A DNA stretch of 64,000 nucleotides. Source: Sphaerisporangium corydalis (lineage in GTDB: Bacteria; Actinomycetota; Actinomycetes; Streptosporangiales; Streptosporangiaceae). Within the stretch, counting starts at the first letter, position 1, and each line of letters opens with the position of its first letter. Of the stretch, positions 52,508-61,831 are shown one piece after another. The notes under the pieces were generated by a model. The model ran no database searches, had not been told where the DNA came from, and was given only the letters and a program-made list of their open reading frames with translations. The stretch spans positions 1 to 64,000 of the forward strand of contig NZ_JANZYP010000017.1 in assembly GCF_025506355.1 (NCBI RefSeq), given 5' to 3'. The translations under genes were made by a program, and so were the position numbers.

Positions 52508-53638
52508 TCAGGGTCGTGTTCGGTGGAAGTGCCAGTGGCGGCCCTCGGAGCGGCCCTCCAGGAGGAGCATTCCCGACAGGACGACGACCAGCGCGGCCAC
52601 CTGGGCGAGGGCGCTGAGGGTTCCGAGGGGGACGGTGGCCAGGGCCGCGAGCGCGGCGACCGCCCGGAAGCGGATCCGCCCGATGCGGAGCATCCGCCGG
52701 AACGCCGCTTCTGACAGCAGGTACACCGCCAGGCCGCCGGCCAGGAACGCCGCCTGGGGCACTTCGAGGTGGCCGGAGGCGTGGCCGACCGCCTTCTTCA
52801 TGCCGGCCGCCACCGCGACGATGCCGAGCAGCAGCCCGAGGTAGGCCCAGCCGTAGGCGTTGAACGCGGCCCAGACCCGCTGCCGTGGCCCGGCCGCGTC
52901 GAGGGCGGCCTCGGCCCGCGCGTCGTCGCCGCCGAAGTAGACCCACCACATCATGTACGCGATCGACAGGCCGAGGGAGGCGACCAGCACCACCGGCAGG
53001 TCCAGTTCGACCCCGGACGCCCCTACCCCGATGGCCACCAGCGACTCGCCGAGGGCGATGATGATGATCAGGCCGTGCCGCTCCACGAAGTGCGACGGCG
53101 AGATGGTGAACCGGTCGATCGGGTCGATGTACGGGGCCGCCCGCTGGAGCAGGACGGCCAGCAGCCACAGGCCCCACCGCCACCCGCCCGGGGCGAACGC
53201 GCCGACCAGGATGATCGTCGCGCTCGCCAGGTTCAGCGGCGCCAGCGTACGGAACGCCCGGACCATCTCGCGGCCGCCGGCGAACGCGAACAGCCCGGTG
53301 TGCACGGCGATGGCCGTGAAGTACCCGAGCCCGAACGCCCACCCGGTCGAGGTGAACGCGCCGGGGATGGCCAGTGCGATGACGAGGAAGCCGCCCATGC
53401 CGACCAGCATGAGCGCCCGCCTGGCCGGGCTGTCGGGGACGATCGCGTTGGTCAGCCAGGCGTACCCGCCGTACATCCACATGATCATCGCCAGCACCAG
53501 CACGACCTCGGCGACGCCGGTCCAGGTCAGATGGCCGGCCAGCACGGCGGACAACTGGGTCGCCGCGAACACGAAGACCAGGTCGAAGAAGAGCTCGAGG
53601 GTGCTCACTCTCGCCGCGGGCACCGAGGCGGCGGCCAT
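52508..53638 (-). CDS. LtrA-family (low temperature requirement A) membrane protein
   Basis: A 376-residue protein with about eleven membrane helices. The opening VSTLELFFDLVFVFAATQLSA is the diagnostic LtrA start, followed by YGGYAWLTN and the later VERHGLIIIIALGESLVAIG. The function of LtrA is not established; it is widespread in actinobacteria. The ATG is at 53638, followed by a 128-base gap to the GerW gene. No partner is evident. Confidence 0.92.
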   Translation of the reverse strand: MAAASVPAARVSTLELFFDLVFVFAATQLSAVLAGHLTWTGVAEVVLVLAMIMWMYGGYAWLTNAIVPDSPARRALMLVGMGGFLVIALAIPGAFTSTGWAFGLGYFTAIAVHTGLFAFAGGREMVRAFRTLAPLNLASATIILVGAFAPGGWRWGLWLLAVLLQRAAPYIDPIDRFTISPSHFVERHGLIIIIALGESLVAIGVGASGVELDLPVVLVASLGLSIAYMMWWVYFGGDDARAEAALDAAGPRQRVWAAFNAYGWAYLGLLLGIVAVAAGMKKAVGHASGHLEVPQAAFLAGGLAVYLLSEAAFRRMLRIGRIRFRAVAALAALATVPLGTLSALAQVAALVVVLSGMLLLEGRSEGRHWHFHRTRP

Positions 53639-53766
53639 GTCGGTCCTCTCCGTCTCGCCAGACCCGGTCAGGATGGGGTGAATCTTGGCACAGTCATCGG
53701 CCGGACGGGCCGCCGCCCCCGGCCCGGGTCCTCACGGGGCCGGGGCGCGCGGCGGCGTACCGGCGG

Positions 53767-54120
53767 TCACGACCTGCGGCGGGCCCGAAGGCGCACGAAC
53801 GCGCGCAGGGTGAGCAGCGCGACGACGGCCACGACCTGCCCGCCCAGGATGATCTTGTTGTAGTCGATCACGGGCTGCCAGCGGACCTGGCCGTCCTTGA
53901 TGATGAAGACCCCCACCGGGGTCGCCCCCGCGCCGAACCCGCCGCCGGAGCCCTCGCCCGCCTTCTCGCCGCCCTCCTGCCTGCCGCCCCCGGCGCCGCC
54001 GCCCCCGCCGACGCGGGCCACGGGGATGACCGTCACCCCGTCCTGCGTGATCGGCGCGCCGAAGACGCGGGTGACGGTGGCGGAGTCGCGTACCTTGTCG
54101 ATCATTCCGATGACGTCCAT
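53767..54120 (-). CDS. GerW/YtfJ family spore-associated protein
   Basis: A 117-residue protein. The start VRDSATVTRVFGAPITQDGVTVIPVARV and the following Gly-rich stretch (GGGGGAGGGRQEGGEKAGEGSGGG is too long for a motif; it spans about 38-63) match the GerW family. GVFIIKDGQVRWQPVID is the conserved second half. Bacillus GerW is a spore-cortex related protein; actinobacterial copies may act in aerial-hypha spores (inference). A C-terminal membrane helix (about 90-107) ends in a basic tail RLRARRRS. It sits alone between the ltrA and lacI genes. Confidence 0.87.
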   Translation of the reverse strand: MDVIGMIDKVRDSATVTRVFGAPITQDGVTVIPVARVGGGGGAGGGRQEGGEKAGEGSGGGFGAGATPVGVFIIKDGQVRWQPVIDYNKIILGGQVVAVVALLTLRAFVRLRARRRS

Positions 54121-54218
54121 GTTCGCCCTTCGTCACGTGACGGCCGCGGCCGTCGTCCGGTAACGGCCATCGTCCAGTAAAGCGCCGCCCGCCGCGCGCG
54201 GCGGCCATGGGGGCGGGG

Positions 54219-55220
54219 TCAGGTGGACTCCCGGGTGATCAGGCGGGTGGGCAGGACCACCGACGGGACGTGGCCGGCGCCGTCTATGAGGGCCAGGAGC
54301 AGCCGCACGGTCTCCTCGGCGACCTGGGCGAGCGGCTGGCGGATCGTGGTCAGCGGGGGATGGGTGGAGACGGCCACCGAGGAGTCGTCGAACCCGCCCA
54401 CCGCGACGTCGCCGGGCACCCGGCGTCCGGCGGCGCGGAGCGCGGCCAGGGCGCCCGCGGCCATCAGGTCGGAGGCCACGAACACCGCGTCGAGATCGGG
54501 GACGCGCTCGAGCAACCGGGCCATGGCGCCCTCCCCGCCGGCCTGGGTCCAGTCGCCGTGCTCGATGAGCTTCTTGGACGCCTTGCGGCCCAGCACGTCG
54601 GCGAACCCCTCCAGGCGCTGGATGCCGCCGGGGGTGTCCATCGGGCCGGTGATGGTGGCGATCTTCCTGCGGCCGCGTTCGATCAGGTGCCGGGTCATCT
54701 GCCTGGCCCCCTCGCGGTCGTCGGCCGCGGCGTAGGGGATCACCTGCTCCCTGCCGATGACCGCTCCCAGCGCGACCGTGGGGACCGCGATGTCCACCAG
54801 GGAGTCGATCATGCGGTCGCCGGCGTGCGTGGACAGCAGGAACACGCCGTCGGCGTGGCCGCCGCGCACGTAGCGGACCACCCGGTCGCGGTCGCCGTCG
54901 TCCCCGGCCACCATCATGACCAGCGAGATGTCCCGGTCCGCCAGGCGCCGCACCGCCGTGCGGATGGTCACGCTGTAGTTGGGGTCCTCGAACAGCTTCT
55001 CGTGGGGTTCCGACAGCACCATCACGACCGACCCGGTGCGCTGCGTCACCAGGCTGCGGGCGTTGCGGTTGACGATGTATCCGGTCTCGGCGATGGCGCG
55101 GCGCACGGCGGCGTGGGCGACCGTGCTGACGTACCGGTTGTCGTTGAGCACCCGGGAGACCGTCCCCCGGGACACGCCTGCCGCCGCCGCGACATCGTGG
55201 ATGGTCGGACGTTTCGTCAT
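54219..55220 (-). CDS. LacI-family regulator of the galactan regulon
   Basis: A 333-residue repressor. The N-terminal helix-turn-helix (TIHDVAAAAGVSRGTVSRVLND) and hinge (VNRNARSLV) are followed by a periplasmic-binding-like sugar domain ending LTTIRQPLAQVAEETVRLLL. The adjacent genes for a sugar ABC importer, GH42 and GH53 make it the likely galactan- or galactose-responsive repressor. Its probable operators are TGTGCACGTTCACA and a related site at 58.4-58.5 kb. A 56-base gap separates it from the stop of the permease gene, so it may be the last gene of the operon. Confidence 0.9.
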   Translation of the reverse strand: MTKRPTIHDVAAAAGVSRGTVSRVLNDNRYVSTVAHAAVRRAIAETGYIVNRNARSLVTQRTGSVVMVLSEPHEKLFEDPNYSVTIRTAVRRLADRDISLVMMVAGDDGDRDRVVRYVRGGHADGVFLLSTHAGDRMIDSLVDIAVPTVALGAVIGREQVIPYAAADDREGARQMTRHLIERGRRKIATITGPMDTPGGIQRLEGFADVLGRKASKKLIEHGDWTQAGGEGAMARLLERVPDLDAVFVASDLMAAGALAALRAAGRRVPGDVAVGGFDDSSVAVSTHPPLTTIRQPLAQVAEETVRLLLALIDGAGHVPSVVLPTRLITREST

Positions 55221-55276
55221 GCCCCTATTGTTCCCTCGACGTGGGCTCGCCATGGTCTCGCGGCGCCGCCCTGGCC

Positions 55277-56161
55277 CTAGCTTTTCACGGCGCCGCCGGA
55301 CAGGTCGGTGCGCCAGTAGCGCTGCATGGTCAGGAACAACGCGATCAGCGGGACCAGCGACAGCATCGTGCCCGTGATGATCAGGTTGTACAGCGAGGGC
55401 TGGTTGGCCCCGGCGGCCAGCAGTGTGTACAGGCCGACCGTCAGGGGGAACTTGTGGTCGTCGCCCAGCATGATGAACGGCAGCAGGAAGTTGTTCCAGA
55501 TCGCGACGAACTGGAACAGGAAGATCGTCACCATCCCGGGGGTCAGCATCGGCAGGGCCACCTGGCGGAACAGGCGCCACTCGCCCGCGCCGTCCAGCCG
55601 GCCCGCCTCCAGCAGCGAGCCGGGGATCGCGGCCTGGGTGTAGATCCTGGCCAGGTAGATGCCGTACGGGTGCAGGATCTGGGGCAGCAGCACCGCCCAG
55701 TAGGTGTCGGCCAGGCCGATCTCGGAGAACAGCAGGTACTGGGGGATCGCCAGTACGACGGACGGCACCAGGATGCCGCCGATGAGCAGGTTGAAGATGA
55801 GGTCCCGGCCGGGGAAGGCGTACTTGGCCAGGGTGTACCCCGAGATCGTGGACACCGCGGTGGACAGCACGGCGCCGCCTCCGGCGTACACGACCGTGTT
55901 GAGCAGCCAGAGCCAGAACACGCCGTCGCGGTAGGCGAACAGGTCGGTGAGGTTGGACAGCAGGCCGGTGCCGGGGGCGAAGGTCGGGGTGGAGAACAGT
56001 TCGGCCTTGGACTTGGTGGCCGCGACGACCACCCAGCCGACCGGGAACAGGGTGTAGATCGCGCCGAGCACGAGCACGGCGGTCGGCGCGATCCCGAACG
56101 GCCGGCGCGTCGCGGCACGGGCGTGGCCCTCGGGCCTGGTCAGGGTGGTCACGGCCGTCAC
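55277..56161 (-). CDS. Sugar ABC transporter permease, MalG type
   Basis: A 294-residue permease with six helices. The EAA loop LEAGRLDGAGEWRLFRQVALPML and the C-terminal MQRYWRTDLSGGAVKS are typical of the carbohydrate uptake transporter 1 family. The GTG start overlaps the MalF stop (GTGA); a GTG three codons in is also possible. The ATPase subunit is not encoded here; such importers in actinobacteria often share the MsiK ATPase, encoded elsewhere (established for Streptomyces). Confidence 0.93.
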   Translation of the reverse strand: MTAVTTLTRPEGHARAATRRPFGIAPTAVLVLGAIYTLFPVGWVVVAATKSKAELFSTPTFAPGTGLLSNLTDLFAYRDGVFWLWLLNTVVYAGGGAVLSTAVSTISGYTLAKYAFPGRDLIFNLLIGGILVPSVVLAIPQYLLFSEIGLADTYWAVLLPQILHPYGIYLARIYTQAAIPGSLLEAGRLDGAGEWRLFRQVALPMLTPGMVTIFLFQFVAIWNNFLLPFIMLGDDHKFPLTVGLYTLLAAGANQPSLYNLIITGTMLSLVPLIALFLTMQRYWRTDLSGGAVKS

Positions 56162-57045
56162 GTCTCTCCGAAGGCGCGGTTCTTCACCACGCGCAGGAAA
56201 CCGAATGACAGGACAAGGGAGATGGCGGCGATCACCATGGACGTCGCCGCGGCGGAGTACAGGTCGCCGGTGACGAACGCGTCGCGGTAGATCTTCATCA
56301 GCGGGCTCCAGGTCGAGCTGATCGTGTTCGTGAGCGGCCGCAGCGTGGTCGGCTCGGTGAAGACCTGGATGGTCGCGATGACGGAGAACACGCCGGTCAG
56401 GATGATCGCCGGGATCAGCATCGGGATCTTGATCTTCAGCGCGATCTGCAGTTCGCCCGCGCCGTCGATCCTGGCCGCCTCGTAGTAGTCGCGGGGCACG
56501 GCGCGCAACGTCGTGTACAGCACGAGCATGTTGAAGCCGGTGCCGCCCCAGACCGCCACGTTGGCCATCGAGAACGTCACCGCGCCCGCGCTCAGGAAGG
56601 GCCGGTCGCCGAACGGGCTGAGGCTGGGCAGGTAGAGGAAGCCCCACATCAGCGTCGCCGCGACGCCTGGCACCGCGTACGGGAGGAAGATGGAGATCCG
56701 GGTGAACCGGGCGAGGTGGACGTGCTTGGTGTCGAGCATCAGGGCGAACAGCAGGGCGAATCCCAGCATGACCGCCAGCACGAGCGCGCCGTAGCCGATC
56801 ACCCGCAGCCAGCCCGCCCACAGTTCGCCGTCACCGATGGCCGCGGCGTAGTTGTCGAGCCCGGCGAAGATCTCCTTGCGGGCCCCCCTGCCCAGCCCGA
56901 GGCCGGAGACCTTGGTCCGCCGCACGCTCAGGTACGCGGTGTACCCGATCGGCACCGCCATGAACAGGACGAACAGCACGATGGCCGGGGCGAGGAACAC
57001 GTAGGGCACGGCGCGGGGGCGGGAGACGCGTTCGGGCATGGTCAC
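56158..57045 (-). CDS. Sugar ABC transporter permease, MalF type
   Basis: A 295-residue permease. After a basic N-terminus (MPERVSRPRAVPY) come six helices and the EAA loop YEAARIDGAGELQIALKIKIPML. It starts at GTG 57045 overlapping the binding-protein stop (GTGA), or at the ATG six bases further in. It pairs with the MalG-type permease to import galacto-oligosaccharides, as judged from the GH42 and GH53 genes next door. Confidence 0.93.
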   Translation of the reverse strand: MTMPERVSRPRAVPYVFLAPAIVLFVLFMAVPIGYTAYLSVRRTKVSGLGLGRGARKEIFAGLDNYAAAIGDGELWAGWLRVIGYGALVLAVMLGFALLFALMLDTKHVHLARFTRISIFLPYAVPGVAATLMWGFLYLPSLSPFGDRPFLSAGAVTFSMANVAVWGGTGFNMLVLYTTLRAVPRDYYEAARIDGAGELQIALKIKIPMLIPAIILTGVFSVIATIQVFTEPTTLRPLTNTISSTWSPLMKIYRDAFVTGDLYSAAATSMVIAAISLVLSFGFLRVVKNRAFGET

Positions 57046-58358
57046 TGCGCCAGGGTGAAGCCGGACTTGCGCATGTCCGCGATCGTGACGTCCTGCATGG
57101 TCCGGACGGCGGCCGTGAAGTCGGACTTGGTGGCGACGGCCTTGTCGAACGCGTCCTTGTAGGCGTTGTAGGTCACGTTGACGTCCGGGCCGAAGGTGAA
57201 GCCCCGGGCGGTGGCGCCGATCGCGGCCGCCTGCTGCCAGAAGTCGGGCTGGTTGGCGAAGTAGTCGGGCGTGGTGGTGAGCAGCGCGCCGCCCTTGGTG
57301 GAGGCGGGGTAGATCGCGCCCTCCTTGATCAGCGCCGTGAGGGCCTCGGGGTCGGTGTTCAGCCAGTCGGCGAACTCGGCGGCGGCCGCCTTGTTCGGCG
57401 ACTTCGCGGCGACGGCGGTGGAGGAGCCGCCCCAGAACCCGCTGAGACTCTCACCGGCGTTCCACTGCGGCAGTGGGGCGACGGCCCATTTGCCCTTGCC
57501 CTTCGGCGCGTTGCTGGACAGCACGCCCGGCCCCCACACGGCCGACGGCCAGGTGAGGAGCGTGCCGTCGTTGAGGGCCTTGTTCCACTCCGGGGTGAAG
57601 TACGGCATCGAGTCGATGACGCCCTCCTTCACCAGGCCGCCCCAGTAGCCGGCGACCTTGCCGGTGGCCGCGTCGTCGATGGCGACCTTCCAGGCGTCGC
57701 CGCTGATCGACCACCACTGGGCGCCCGCCTGCTGGGCGAGCCCGGTGAACCAGCCCGGGTCCTTGCTGGAGAACGTGCCGAGGAAGACCTTGGGGTCCTT
57801 CTTGCGCACGGTCCTGGCCGCCTGGGCGTACTCCTCCCAGGTCTTCGGGACCTCGATGCCGTACTTCTCGAACAGGTCCCGCCGGTAGTAGAGCATCATC
57901 GGCCCGCTGTCCTGGGGGACCGCGTAGACGGCGTCGGTGCCGAGGGTGACCAGTCCCCAGATCCCCTCGCCGAACTCGCCCTTGACCTTCGCCGTCTCCG
58001 CCTTGATGTCGGCCACGGCGTCGGCGGCGACGAAGGAGGGCAGCATCTGGTACTCGGCCTGGACCAGGTCCGGCGGGTTGCCCGCCTTGGCGGCGGTCAG
58101 GAACTTGGCCGCCGCGTCGTCGCCGCCCGCCTGCTTGCTCACCGTCACCTGGATGCCGGGATGGGCCTGGTTCCACACCGCGGCGATCTTGTCCATGTTC
58201 GGGACCCAGCTCCAGTACGTCAGCTTGACCGGCGCCGCGGGCGCCGCGCTGCTGCCGGCGGCGGGCGAGGACGGCTCGGCCGAGCCGCCCGAGCAGGCCG
58301 TGAGGAGTGTGGTGGCGAGGATCGCCGCAGCCGTCGCTGCTAACCGATTGGTGCGCAT
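57042..58358 (-). CDS. Sugar-binding lipoprotein, SBP family 1
   Basis: A 438-residue receptor. The N-terminus has a lipobox LLTACSG and a Ser/Ala/Pro-rich tether. YWSWVPNMDKIAAVWNQAHPGI, DLVQAEYQMLPSFV, YYRRDLFEKYGIEVPKTWEEYA and the aromatic-rich C-terminal half fit the family 1 sugar-binding proteins. It heads the operon of importer and lacI genes. One operator-like site (58407-58420) lies about 50 bases upstream. The expected ligand is beta-1,4-galacto-oligosaccharide released by the GH53 enzyme (inference). Confidence 0.93.
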   Translation of the reverse strand: MRTNRLAATAAAILATTLLTACSGGSAEPSSPAAGSSAAPAAPVKLTYWSWVPNMDKIAAVWNQAHPGIQVTVSKQAGGDDAAAKFLTAAKAGNPPDLVQAEYQMLPSFVAADAVADIKAETAKVKGEFGEGIWGLVTLGTDAVYAVPQDSGPMMLYYRRDLFEKYGIEVPKTWEEYAQAARTVRKKDPKVFLGTFSSKDPGWFTGLAQQAGAQWWSISGDAWKVAIDDAATGKVAGYWGGLVKEGVIDSMPYFTPEWNKALNDGTLLTWPSAVWGPGVLSSNAPKGKGKWAVAPLPQWNAGESLSGFWGGSSTAVAAKSPNKAAAAEFADWLNTDPEALTALIKEGAIYPASTKGGALLTTTPDYFANQPDFWQQAAAIGATARGFTFGPDVNVTYNAYKDAFDKAVATKSDFTAAVRTMQDVTIADMRKSGFTLAQ

Positions 58359-58406
58359 GTGTTCCTCCAGGCGGATGGCGAGGGGACGCCAGAGGCGGTG
58401 AGCTTC

Positions 58407-58543
58407 TGGGAACGCTCACAGAGTGGGAGAAGCGCCCAGTGGCGTCAATGACCGTTACGCGGTTGTTAACGTGCCGCATCCATCAGGGAAGCCATTCAGC
58501 ACCTTCTCGGGCGGACGCCTGTGCGTTACTGTGCACGTTCACA
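58407..58543. promoter_or_regulatory. Two LacI-type operators in the divergent galactan promoter
   Basis: 58530-58543 is TGTGCACGTTCACA, a near-palindrome 24 bases before the GH42 start; 58407-58420 is TGGGAACGCTCACA, about 50 bases before the sugar-binding protein start. Both share ACG.TCACAGA in the same orientation. One site in front of each divergent transcript is what a single LacI repressor needs to control uptake and hydrolysis together. The 58421-58529 interval holds no gene. Confidence 0.7.
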
Positions 58544-58566
58544 GAAGTCTTTCCGAAGGGGGAGCT

Positions 58567-60597
58567 GTGCCCGGATACCCCGTCCTGCCCGAGGGTCTCG
58601 CGTACGGCGGGGACTACAACCCCGAGCAGTGGCCGGAGGAGGTGTGGCGGGAGGACGTCCGGCTGATGCGCGAGGCCGGCGTGAACCTGGTCACCGTCGG
58701 CGTCTTCAACTGGGGGCTGATCGAGCCGGCGGAGGGCGAGTACGACTTCTCCAGGCTCGACCGGATCCTCGACCTGCTCCACTCGGCGGGCGTGCGCGTC
58801 GACCTGGCCACCCCGACCTCCTCACCGCCCGTGTGGTTCCGGCACCGCTACCCCGCCGGCCGCCTGGTGGACCACGAGGGCCGCGTGCTCGGCGGGGGGT
58901 CACGCCACAGCTTCTGCCCCAGTTCGCCGGACTACGCCGTGGCGTCGGAGCGGATCGTCACGGCCCTGGCCGCCCGGTACGGCGGCCACCCCGCCCTGGC
59001 CATGTGGCACGTGCACAACGAGTACGGCTGGGCCAACGCGCACTGCTACTGCCCGGTCTCGGCGGCGGCGTTCCGCGCGTGGCTGGAGCACCGGTACGGC
59101 GGGATCGACGCGCTCAACACCGCCTGGGGCACCACCTTCTGGGGGCTGACCTACGGCTCGTTCGAGGAGATCGAGCCGCCCGCGACGGCGCCGCCCGGCC
59201 TGCTCAACGGGCTGCGGCTCGACTTCATGCGCTTCTCCGTCGACGCGCACATCGCCTGCTTCCGCAGGGAACGCGAGGTGATCCGGCGGCACGGCGACCT
59301 GCCCGTCACCACCAATTTCATGATCCCGAACTGCAAGCCGATGGACTACTGGCGCTGGGCGCCGGAGGTCGACGTGGTCGCCAACGACCACTACCTGGAC
59401 TCCGAGCGGGCCGACCCGCACATCGGGCTGGCGCTGGCCGCCGACCTGACCCGCTCGGTCGCCGGAGGCCGCCCGTGGATGCTGATCGAGCACTCCACCG
59501 GCGCGGTCAACTGGCAGCCGCGCAACCTCGCCAAGCGGCCGGGGGAGATGCGCCGCAACAGCCTGGCCCACGTGGCGCGCGGGTCGGACTCGGTGCTGTT
59601 CTTCCAGTGGCGCGCCTCGCGCTACGGCGCCGAGAAGTTCCACTCCGCCATGGTCCCCCAGGCCGGCACCGACTCCCGGATCTGGCGGGAGGTCGTGGAG
59701 CTGGGCGCCGACCTGCGCAGGCTGGCGCCGGCCCGAGGGTCGCGGGTCGAGGCCGAGGTGGCCGTCGTGTGGGACTGGGAGTCGTACTGGGCGCTCGAAC
59801 TGGAGTGGCGCCCCTCGGCCGACCTGCGGTTCCGTGAGCGGGTGGAGGCCTTCTACGAGGCGCTGTGGCGCGAGCACGTCACCGTCGACTTCGCGCATCC
59901 CTCGGCGGACCTGTCCCCGTACAAGCTGGTCGTCCTGCCCAGCGCCTACCTGCTCAGCGAGGCGTCGGCCAAGAACCTGCACCGCTACGTCCAGGCCGGC
60001 GGCCACCTGCTCGTGTCGTACTTCTCCGGCATCGTCGACGAGAACGACACCATCCACGCTGGCCCCTACCCCGGAGCGCTGCGCGAGGTGCTCGGCCTCT
60101 CGGTCGAGGAGTTCCACCCGCTGCGCGAGCACGAGACGGTCACCTTCCGCCCGCCGGGCACGCCCCCGGACCAGGCGCGGCCACGGCCCACCGGCCGCGT
60201 GTGGTCCGAGCGCGTACGTCTGGCGGGGGCACGGGCCCTGTACGACTTCGCCGACGGGCCCGACGCCGGGCACCCCGCGATCACCCGGCACGACCTCGGC
60301 GCGGGCACCGCGTGGTACGTCGCCACCGCCCTGGACCCGCGCGGCGAGGGCGCCGCGCACGCGCCCGGCCTGCGCGGGCTGGTCGCCCTGGCCCTGGACC
60401 ACGCGGGCGTGTCCCGGCCCCGCGACCTGCCCGACACCCTGGAGGTCGTCCGGCGCGGCGACCACCTCTTCCTGATCAACCACGCGGACGAGCCGGCGAC
60501 GGTCGGCGGGGTGACCGGCACGGGGGTGCTCGACGGCGCCGCCTACGCGGGGTCGGCGACGGTGCCCGCCGGAGGGGTCACCGTCATCCGCACATGA
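58567..60597 (+). CDS. GH42 beta-galactosidase
   Basis: Cytosolic enzyme of 676 residues, no signal peptide, that hydrolyses imported galacto-oligosaccharides to galactose. GLAYGGDYNPEQWPEEVW opens the TIM barrel; the acid/base is E152 in WHVHNEYG and the nucleophile E308 in MLIEHSTGAVNW. The trimerisation domain (about 390-600) starts near VEAEVAVVWDWESYW, and a short beta-sandwich closes the chain. The GTG start has AAGGGGG upstream. The C-terminal metal-site cysteines seen in some GH42 enzymes are present at about C117, C159 and C161 (CYC). Confidence 0.94.
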   Translation: MPGYPVLPEGLAYGGDYNPEQWPEEVWREDVRLMREAGVNLVTVGVFNWGLIEPAEGEYDFSRLDRILDLLHSAGVRVDLATPTSSPPVWFRHRYPAGRLVDHEGRVLGGGSRHSFCPSSPDYAVASERIVTALAARYGGHPALAMWHVHNEYGWANAHCYCPVSAAAFRAWLEHRYGGIDALNTAWGTTFWGLTYGSFEEIEPPATAPPGLLNGLRLDFMRFSVDAHIACFRREREVIRRHGDLPVTTNFMIPNCKPMDYWRWAPEVDVVANDHYLDSERADPHIGLALAADLTRSVAGGRPWMLIEHSTGAVNWQPRNLAKRPGEMRRNSLAHVARGSDSVLFFQWRASRYGAEKFHSAMVPQAGTDSRIWREVVELGADLRRLAPARGSRVEAEVAVVWDWESYWALELEWRPSADLRFRERVEAFYEALWREHVTVDFAHPSADLSPYKLVVLPSAYLLSEASAKNLHRYVQAGGHLLVSYFSGIVDENDTIHAGPYPGALREVLGLSVEEFHPLREHETVTFRPPGTPPDQARPRPTGRVWSERVRLAGARALYDFADGPDAGHPAITRHDLGAGTAWYVATALDPRGEGAAHAPGLRGLVALALDHAGVSRPRDLPDTLEVVRRGDHLFLINHADEPATVGGVTGTGVLDGAAYAGSATVPAGGVTVIRT

Positions 60598-60678
60598 GCT
60601 CCCTCGGCGCCGCCGTCACGCGCGGCGCCGAGGGGAAACCGGGGGCCGTCCGCAACTCCTCTCCTGACCGGAGGAACC

Positions 60679-61776
60679 ATGAAGAAGATCCTGGCGGCGC
60701 TTCTCCTGTGCGCCGCCGCGGTACTCCCCGCGGGACCGACGGCGCACGCCGCGTCCGCCGCATCGCTGACCATGCTGGGCGCCGACGTCTCCACGGCGCA
60801 GCGCGCCCTGGACCTGGGCGCCAGGTACTACGACGCGAGCGGCGCCCAGCGGGACCCGCTGGACATCCTCAAGGGCATCGGCGTCAACTACATCCGCCTG
60901 CGCGTCTGGAACAACCCGGCCAGCGGCTACAACAACCGGGCCAAGGTCCTGGCCTACGCGAGGACGGTGAAGGCCAAGGGCCTGAAGCTGCTGGTCGACT
61001 TCCACTACTCCGACACCTGGGCGGACCCCGGCAAGCAGTTCAAGCCGGCCGCCTGGTCCAGTCACGGCATCGGCCAGTTGCAGACCGACGTCTACAACTA
61101 CACCTACGACGTGTGCTCCAGCCTAAAGGCGCAGGGCACCACGCCCGACAGCGTGCAGATCGGCAACGAGATCAACGTCGGCATGCTGTGGAACGACGGC
61201 AAGGTCGTCAACAACGACTTCACCAACCTGAGCCTGCTGCTCAAGGCCGGGTACAACGCCACCAAGGCCTGCAACGGCGGCACCCAGGTGATGATCCACA
61301 CCGCCGACGCGGACAGCGACGCCAACGCCCGCTGGTTCTACGACGGCATCAGGGCCAAAGGCGTGTCCTGGGACATCACCGGCCTGTCGTACTACTGCAT
61401 GTGGCACGGCACGCTGTCCAACCTGTCCAGCGTGATCGCCGACGTGCGGTCCCGCTACGGCAAGCCGGTCGTCCTCGCCGAGACGGCCTACCCGTTCACC
61501 TCCGCCAACGCCGACTCCACCGGCAACTCGATCACCACGGGCTGCTCGGGATACCCTCTCACCTGGCAGGGGCAGGGCGCGGAGTTCACCGCGGTGCAGA
61601 ACACCGCGAGGAGCGCCGGGGCCGTCGGCGTCTTCTACTGGGAGCCCACCTGGTACGCGGTGCCCGGCAACGGCTGGGACCCCGCGAACATCGGCGGCAG
61701 CGGCGACGGCTGGGACAACATGGCCGTCTTCGACTGGACCGGCCATCTCAACCCCAACGTCAGATGGACCCCCTGA
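60679..61776 (+). CDS. GH53 arabinogalactan endo-beta-1,4-galactanase, secreted
   Basis: Secreted 365-residue (beta/alpha)8 enzyme that cuts the beta-1,4-galactan of pectin type I arabinogalactan. The ATG has GGAGG five bases upstream, and the signal peptide ends near AHA-ASA. MLGADVST, NYIRLRVWNNP and LVDFHYSDTWADPGKQ are family 53 hallmarks; catalytic residues are acid/base E164 (IGNEIN) and nucleophile E268 (LAETAYP). The family's WWE-like ending reads FYWEPTWYAVPGNGW. It follows the GH42 gene in the same direction, 81 bases apart, so secretion, uptake and hydrolysis are one regulon. Confidence 0.95.
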   Translation: MKKILAALLLCAAAVLPAGPTAHAASAASLTMLGADVSTAQRALDLGARYYDASGAQRDPLDILKGIGVNYIRLRVWNNPASGYNNRAKVLAYARTVKAKGLKLLVDFHYSDTWADPGKQFKPAAWSSHGIGQLQTDVYNYTYDVCSSLKAQGTTPDSVQIGNEINVGMLWNDGKVVNNDFTNLSLLLKAGYNATKACNGGTQVMIHTADADSDANARWFYDGIRAKGVSWDITGLSYYCMWHGTLSNLSSVIADVRSRYGKPVVLAETAYPFTSANADSTGNSITTGCSGYPLTWQGQGAEFTAVQNTARSAGAVGVFYWEPTWYAVPGNGWDPANIGGSGDGWDNMAVFDWTGHLNPNVRWTP

Positions 61777-61788
61777 CCCGGCGGTGAT

Positions 61789-61825
61789 CCGGTGGCGGGG
61801 AGGCGCGACGCCTCCCCGCCACCGG
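61789..61825. terminator. Strong hairpin terminator
   Basis: A perfect 17-pair stem (arm CCGGTGGCGGGGAGGCG) around a CGA loop. It starts 13 bases after the GH53 stop and ends six bases before the stop of the convergent CoA-binding protein gene, so it can serve both directions. No U-run follows. Confidence 0.88.
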
Positions 61826-61831
61826 CGGGCG

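Noticed and set aside
54219-55220. This LacI protein as regulator of the TGTTAGCGCTAACA sites at 3.85 kb
   Set aside because: Its own divergent promoter holds different sites (TGTG..CACA with a CACGTT centre), so a separate LacI protein is more likely for the GH54 gene.
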